Of a DNA stretch of 16,847 nucleotides, positions 14,296 through 16,847 are shown in pieces. The position numbers were made by a program, and so were the translations under genes. Origin of the DNA: Sulfurovum sp. (lineage in GTDB: Bacteria > Campylobacterota > Campylobacteria > Campylobacterales > Sulfurovaceae); contig DYMW01000030.1 of assembly GCA_020721385.1 (NCBI GenBank), positions 1-16,847 on the forward strand, given 5' to 3'. A model generated the notes under the pieces. The model was not told the origin of the DNA and did no database searches. It saw nothing but the letters and a program-made list of their open reading frames with translations. Within the stretch, counting starts at the first letter, position 1; the number at the start of each line of letters is the position of its first letter.

Positions 14296-15096
14296 TCACC
14301 TAAAGCGATTAAACGTTAAGAATACAAAGAGTGAAACTGCTGAAATAAGAATAATGGAAGCTCCAGATGCAATGTCATATTCATAGGAAAACCATAATCC
14401 TGCAAGGGTAAAAATAGAGGAAAAAATACCTGAAAGTATCATCATCATATAGAGTGTATTTGACATTTTTTCAGCAATGTATACAGGTATGGTGAGTAGG
14501 GCAATCACCAATATTAACCCCACAACTTTTATGGCAACCACCACAGTCAGAGCAGAGAGAACCAAGATAAGGGTATAGAAAAATCTTACATTAATACCAC
14601 GTAAATTGGCATATTCACTGTCATAAGAGACGGCTAAAACCTCGCGATACCAAAAAGTGAGTATCAAAACAATCACGGCTAAAAGTCCACCCATAAAGTA
14701 GAGGTCATTTTGACTAACGGCTAAAATAGAGCCAAACAAATAGGACATAAAATCGGCATTGTACCCTGGGGTAAGGTCAATCAGTACCACACCAAGTGCC
14801 ATACCTATTGCCCACATCAGACCAATAAAGGTATCCATGCGTTCACGATGTTTGAGGGTTATCACAGAAATGATTAACGCTGCCGCAATAGCAAAAATAG
14901 ATGCTCCTAAAAAGATGGGAATGCCCAAAAAGACAGCAACACCAATTCCACCATAGGCAGTATGGGCAATGCCTCCTGCTAAAAAAACCATGCGGTTTAC
15001 TACGATGAGTGAACCAATAATTCCTGAAGCCAAAGAGACCAAAATTCCAGCAATAAGTGCATTTTGAATAAAGGGAAAGGAGAGTGCTTCAAACAT
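14296..15096 (-). CDS. znuB: Zinc ABC transporter permease ZnuB (ABC-3 family)
   Basis: This 266-residue protein is almost wholly hydrophobic with seven to eight predicted membrane helices, the form of ABC-3 permeases for zinc, manganese or iron. The GGIAHTAYGGIGVAVFLG stretch (41-58) and the later IKVVGLILVIALL motif (about 188-200) are family hallmarks. It forms the channel of the importer fed by ZnuA and driven by ZnuC, acting in the inner membrane. Its ATG shares one base with the znuC stop (TAATG), so the two are translationally coupled. Metal choice is taken from the ligands of ZnuA, since the permease alone does not decide between zinc and manganese. Confidence 0.92.
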   Translation of the reverse strand: MFEALSFPFIQNALIAGILVSLASGIIGSLIVVNRMVFLAGGIAHTAYGGIGVAVFLGIPIFLGASIFAIAAALIISVITLKHRERMDTFIGLMWAIGMALGVVLIDLTPGYNADFMSYLFGSILAVSQNDLYFMGGLLAVIVLILTFWYREVLAVSYDSEYANLRGINVRFFYTLILVLSALTVVVAIKVVGLILVIALLTIPVYIAEKMSNTLYMMMILSGIFSSIFTLAGLWFSYEYDIASGASIILISAVSLFVFLTFNRFR

Positions 15097-15830
15097 TATT
15101 TTACCTCTCTAAATTTATTAAACAGTTCCACTTCACAAAAATGGTTACATTGATTGAGCGTGGTAGTGTTTTGCCCACGCATATCATGATAGGTCAATTT
15201 TTTATTAATGTGTACAACCTTATTGGCATATTTCATAATGACCGAAACATCATGGCTAACCACAATAATTGTAATGTAGCTGTTTAACACTTTTAGCAGT
15301 TCATAAATCTGTTTTTGTCCATCAACATCAATGCTTGAAGTGGGCTCATCTAAAATTAAAATTTGAGGATGGGCACATAATGCACGGGCAATCATAACCC
15401 GTTGTCTCTGTCCTCCTGAGAGTGAACCGATTTTGGCATCAGCAAATTTTTCCATACCTACTTGGGCTAAGGCACCCATGGCACACATTGTCTCTTCTTT
15501 TGCATAGCCAAAAAGTGGACGTTTTGTACCAATATGACCCATCAGTACAACTTCAATAACTTTAATGGGAAAATCGGTATTGACATTGGTGTTTTGCGGT
15601 ACATAACCAATTTTAGAAAGATTTTTTTTAGGCACTTCACCAAAGGTATGAATGGAGCCATCTTTAACCATATTGATACCCAAAATAAGTTTGAGTAGGG
15701 TTGATTTTCCACCACCATTAGGACCAATAATGGCTAAAAAATCTTTCTCTTCTACATTAAGGTTGATGTTTTCTAAAATTTTCTGTTTGTCATAGGAAAA
15801 AGAGAGGTTTTTTATTTCGATGATAGACAT
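15096..15830 (-). CDS. znuC: Zinc ABC transporter ATP-binding protein ZnuC
   Basis: ZnuC hydrolyses ATP on the cytoplasmic side to drive metal import. The 244-residue protein has Walker A GPNGGGKST (36-44), the Q-loop Gln79 in GYVPQN, signature LSGGQ (137-141), Walker B ILILDEP (157-163) and the switch histidine His193 in VVSHD, so it is complete. The VVLMGHIGTKRPLFGYA segment after the Q-loop is typical of the metal (Znu/Mnt) branch. The C-terminal tail has a Cys228-x-His230-x-Cys232 cluster (CNHFC), which could touch metal, although this tail position also varies in relatives. The start is two bases after the znuA stop; the stop overlaps znuB. Confidence 0.94.
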   Translation of the reverse strand: MSIIEIKNLSFSYDKQKILENINLNVEEKDFLAIIGPNGGGKSTLLKLILGINMVKDGSIHTFGEVPKKNLSKIGYVPQNTNVNTDFPIKVIEVVLMGHIGTKRPLFGYAKEETMCAMGALAQVGMEKFADAKIGSLSGGQRQRVMIARALCAHPQILILDEPTSSIDVDGQKQIYELLKVLNSYITIIVVSHDVSVIMKYANKVVHINKKLTYHDMRGQNTTTLNQCNHFCEVELFNKFREVK

Positions 15831-15832
15831 GG

Positions 15833-16687
15833 TTATTTTTTTTGTGCAATAGCGGTTGCTAGGTTTTTAAGATTTTCTGCCCAATTGGGTGAAAGGGGTG
15901 AAGTTTTAATAACTTGAATATGCAAATTTTGAGCAATCAAATTGGCGGATTTGTCCGAAAATTCAGGTTGTGTAAAAATTGCTCGAACATTTTGCTCTTT
16001 TGCTTTCTTCATAATTTGTATTAAGGCTTTCATTTTAGGAGATTTTCCTTCTACTTCAATAGAGAGTTGTTGTAAATGATACCGCTGTGCAAAGTAGCCC
16101 CAAGCAGGATGAAAGACCATAAAGGTTGTATTTTCTGGGGTATCTTTGAGTATGGTTTTAATCTCATCATCAAGGGCATCCAACTCTTTAAGATAGGTGG
16201 TTAAATGTGCTTTGTAGTAGTCGGTGTTGTTGCTGTCAATACCAATGAGTGTCTCATAAATGTTTTGGGCTATCTGTTTAACATTCATTGGATTAACCCA
16301 AACATGTGGGTCTTTACTCTCTATGTTCTCTTCTGCATGATGTTCTTCATCGTCATCGTGATGACCTTGCATGGCACTTTTATTAATGTCTCGGGAAATA
16401 TCGCTGATGATTAAATGTTTGTTTTGATTTTGAAACTTCTCTAACCACACTTTTTCAAACTCTACACCAATAGAAAAATAGAGGTCAGCTTTGGTAATTT
16501 CAAGCATTTGTGACGGTTTTGGTTCATAAGTATGGGGAGAATCCCCCGCTTGTACCATCACCGAAGTATGCACTTTGTCACCACCTATTTTGTCTACAAA
16601 TATTTTTTGAGGTAAAATACTCACAACAATATTGGTTTGGGCAAAAATGAGTGTGCTAAAGAGCAGTAAAAAAAGTAATTTTTTCAT
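15833..16687 (-). CDS. znuA: Periplasmic zinc-binding protein ZnuA
   Basis: ZnuA captures zinc in the periplasm and delivers it to ZnuBC. I start it at the ATG at 16687: AGGA lies 6 bases upstream and a signal peptide (MKKLLFLLLFSTLIFA, cut near residue 16) follows at once, giving 284 residues. The frame stays open upstream to 16762, but that would bury the signal and cross the promoter. Metal ligands are His52 (GDSPHTYEP), His128 (DPHVWVNP), His193 (FHPAWGYF) and probably Glu242 (TQPEFSDKSA). A histidine at the third site, rather than glutamate, is the mark of zinc over manganese proteins. A short His/Asp/Glu-rich loop (about 109-120) matches the ZnuA zinc-gathering loop. No lipobox cysteine is present. 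It heads znuA-znuC-znuB. Confidence 0.94.
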   Translation of the reverse strand: MKKLLFLLLFSTLIFAQTNIVVSILPQKIFVDKIGGDKVHTSVMVQAGDSPHTYEPKPSQMLEITKADLYFSIGVEFEKVWLEKFQNQNKHLIISDISRDINKSAMQGHHDDDEEHHAEENIESKDPHVWVNPMNVKQIAQNIYETLIGIDSNNTDYYKAHLTTYLKELDALDDEIKTILKDTPENTTFMVFHPAWGYFAQRYHLQQLSIEVEGKSPKMKALIQIMKKAKEQNVRAIFTQPEFSDKSANLIAQNLHIQVIKTSPLSPNWAENLKNLATAIAQKK

Positions 16688-16712
16688 GATGTTCCTAATA
16701 ATTTTAAAAATG

Positions 16713-16729
16713 GAATCATAGCATAATTC
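16713..16729. promoter_or_regulatory. znuA extended -10 with an overlapping dyad, candidate Zur/Fur-type operator
   Basis: On the minus strand TGCTATGAT (16723-16715) is an extended -10 about 28 bases before the znuA ATG. It is contained within a 17-base dyad whose arms GAATnAT and ATnATTC match at 6 of 8 pairs. A repressor bound here would block the promoter. Zinc importers are usually controlled by Zur, a Fur-family protein, but this dyad is not a close match to the E. coli Zur box, so the regulator is unassigned. Confidence 0.42.
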
Positions 16730-16746
16730 GTGTGAAAGAATTATCT

Positions 16747-16755
16747 TGTTAAAAT
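16747..16755 (+). promoter_or_regulatory. Candidate extended -10 for the divergent gene at 16782
   Basis: TGTTAAAAT fits TGnTAtAAT with one change and lies 26 bases before the ATG. Just after it are three AATC tandem copies (about 16754-16766). With the znuA dyad 20 bases away, one regulator could act on both directions. Confidence 0.42.
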
Positions 16756-16781
16756 CAATCAATCAATTTCAGAGGATAAAT

Positions 16782-16847
16782 ATGAAAAAAGTCACCTTAC
16801 GCGAGTATGCAAAGTTGCATAAATTAAGTTTTTTTAATGTAGTAAAA
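16782..16847 (+). CDS. Start of a small unrecognised gene, cut by the window end
   Basis: Only 22 residues are visible, reading MKKVTLREYAKLHKLSFFNV and then V-K. GAGGA at 16772-16776 gives a good ribosome binding site 5 bases before the ATG. The stretch TLREYAKLHKLSFFNVVK resembles the first helices of small helix-turn-helix/excisionase-like DNA-binding proteins, in which a REYA helix precedes a recognition helix, but this is too little to assign. It is divergent from znuA with a 94-base shared control region, so a regulator is plausible. Type and function are open. Confidence 0.6.
   Translation, partial: MKKVTLREYAKLHKLSFFNVVK

Noticed and set aside
16688..16762. N-terminal extension of znuA
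   Set aside because: It would put 25 residues before a clean signal peptide and would cover the -10 and the dyad.
16754..16768. AATC tandem repeats as a CRISPR or iteron array
   Set aside because: Only three 4-base copies, no spacers and no replication gene; this is most likely low-complexity promoter sequence.

Overview
This window reads as chromosomal core DNA of a mesophilic Campylobacterota (Epsilonproteobacteria), most like the Sulfurimonas/Sulfurovum/Arcobacter branch. This is inferred from low GC, from promoters made of an extended -10 (TGnTATAAT-like) without a clear -35, from protein sequences of epsilon type, and from the gene run pyrD - M16 peptidase - dapA - short-chain reductase, which I recall from Campylobacter. 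There is no rRNA, tRNA, CRISPR array, transposase or prophage gene. Coding density is very high and no gene-free gap exceeds about 140 bases.

Layout. (1) 1-1742, minus strand: surE, tcdA and a SUI1/YciH-type factor cut by the window edge, tightly overlapping. (2) 1743-3287, plus strand: greA and argC, overlapping by ATGA and divergent from surE. (3) 3316-7170, minus strand: rseP, a YggS-type PLP-binding protein and a large FIST-domain sensor histidine kinase with no response regulator beside it. (4) 7302-8300, plus strand: an unrecognised 332-residue two-helix membrane protein with coiled-coil flanks, inserted between pgsA and rseP. (5) 8303-13023, minus strand: pyrD, an M16 zinc peptidase, dapA, a FabL-like enoyl-ACP reductase and pgsA, joined by 0-4 base junctions except before pgsA, where a small REP/BIME-like double palindrome sits. 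(6) 13067-14160, minus strand: two tandem paralogous small outer-membrane barrel proteins, each with its own promoter. (7) 14296-16687, minus strand: znuA, znuC and znuB, a zinc-type ABC importer. (8) 16782 to the end, plus strand: the start of a small gene divergent from znuA.

Most genes are housekeeping: arginine (argC), lysine/peptidoglycan (dapA), pyrimidine (pyrD), fatty-acid and phospholipid synthesis (fabL-like, pgsA), envelope proteolysis (rseP, M16 peptidase), transcript elongation (greA), tRNA modification (tcdA) and zinc uptake. I found no clear new defence or mobile system. The items best worth a second look are the REP-like pair at 8894-8960, the orphan membrane protein at 7302, the FIST kinase with a misleading start, the duplicated barrel pair beside the zinc importer, and a dyad over the znuA promoter that is weakly echoed at the barrel promoters.
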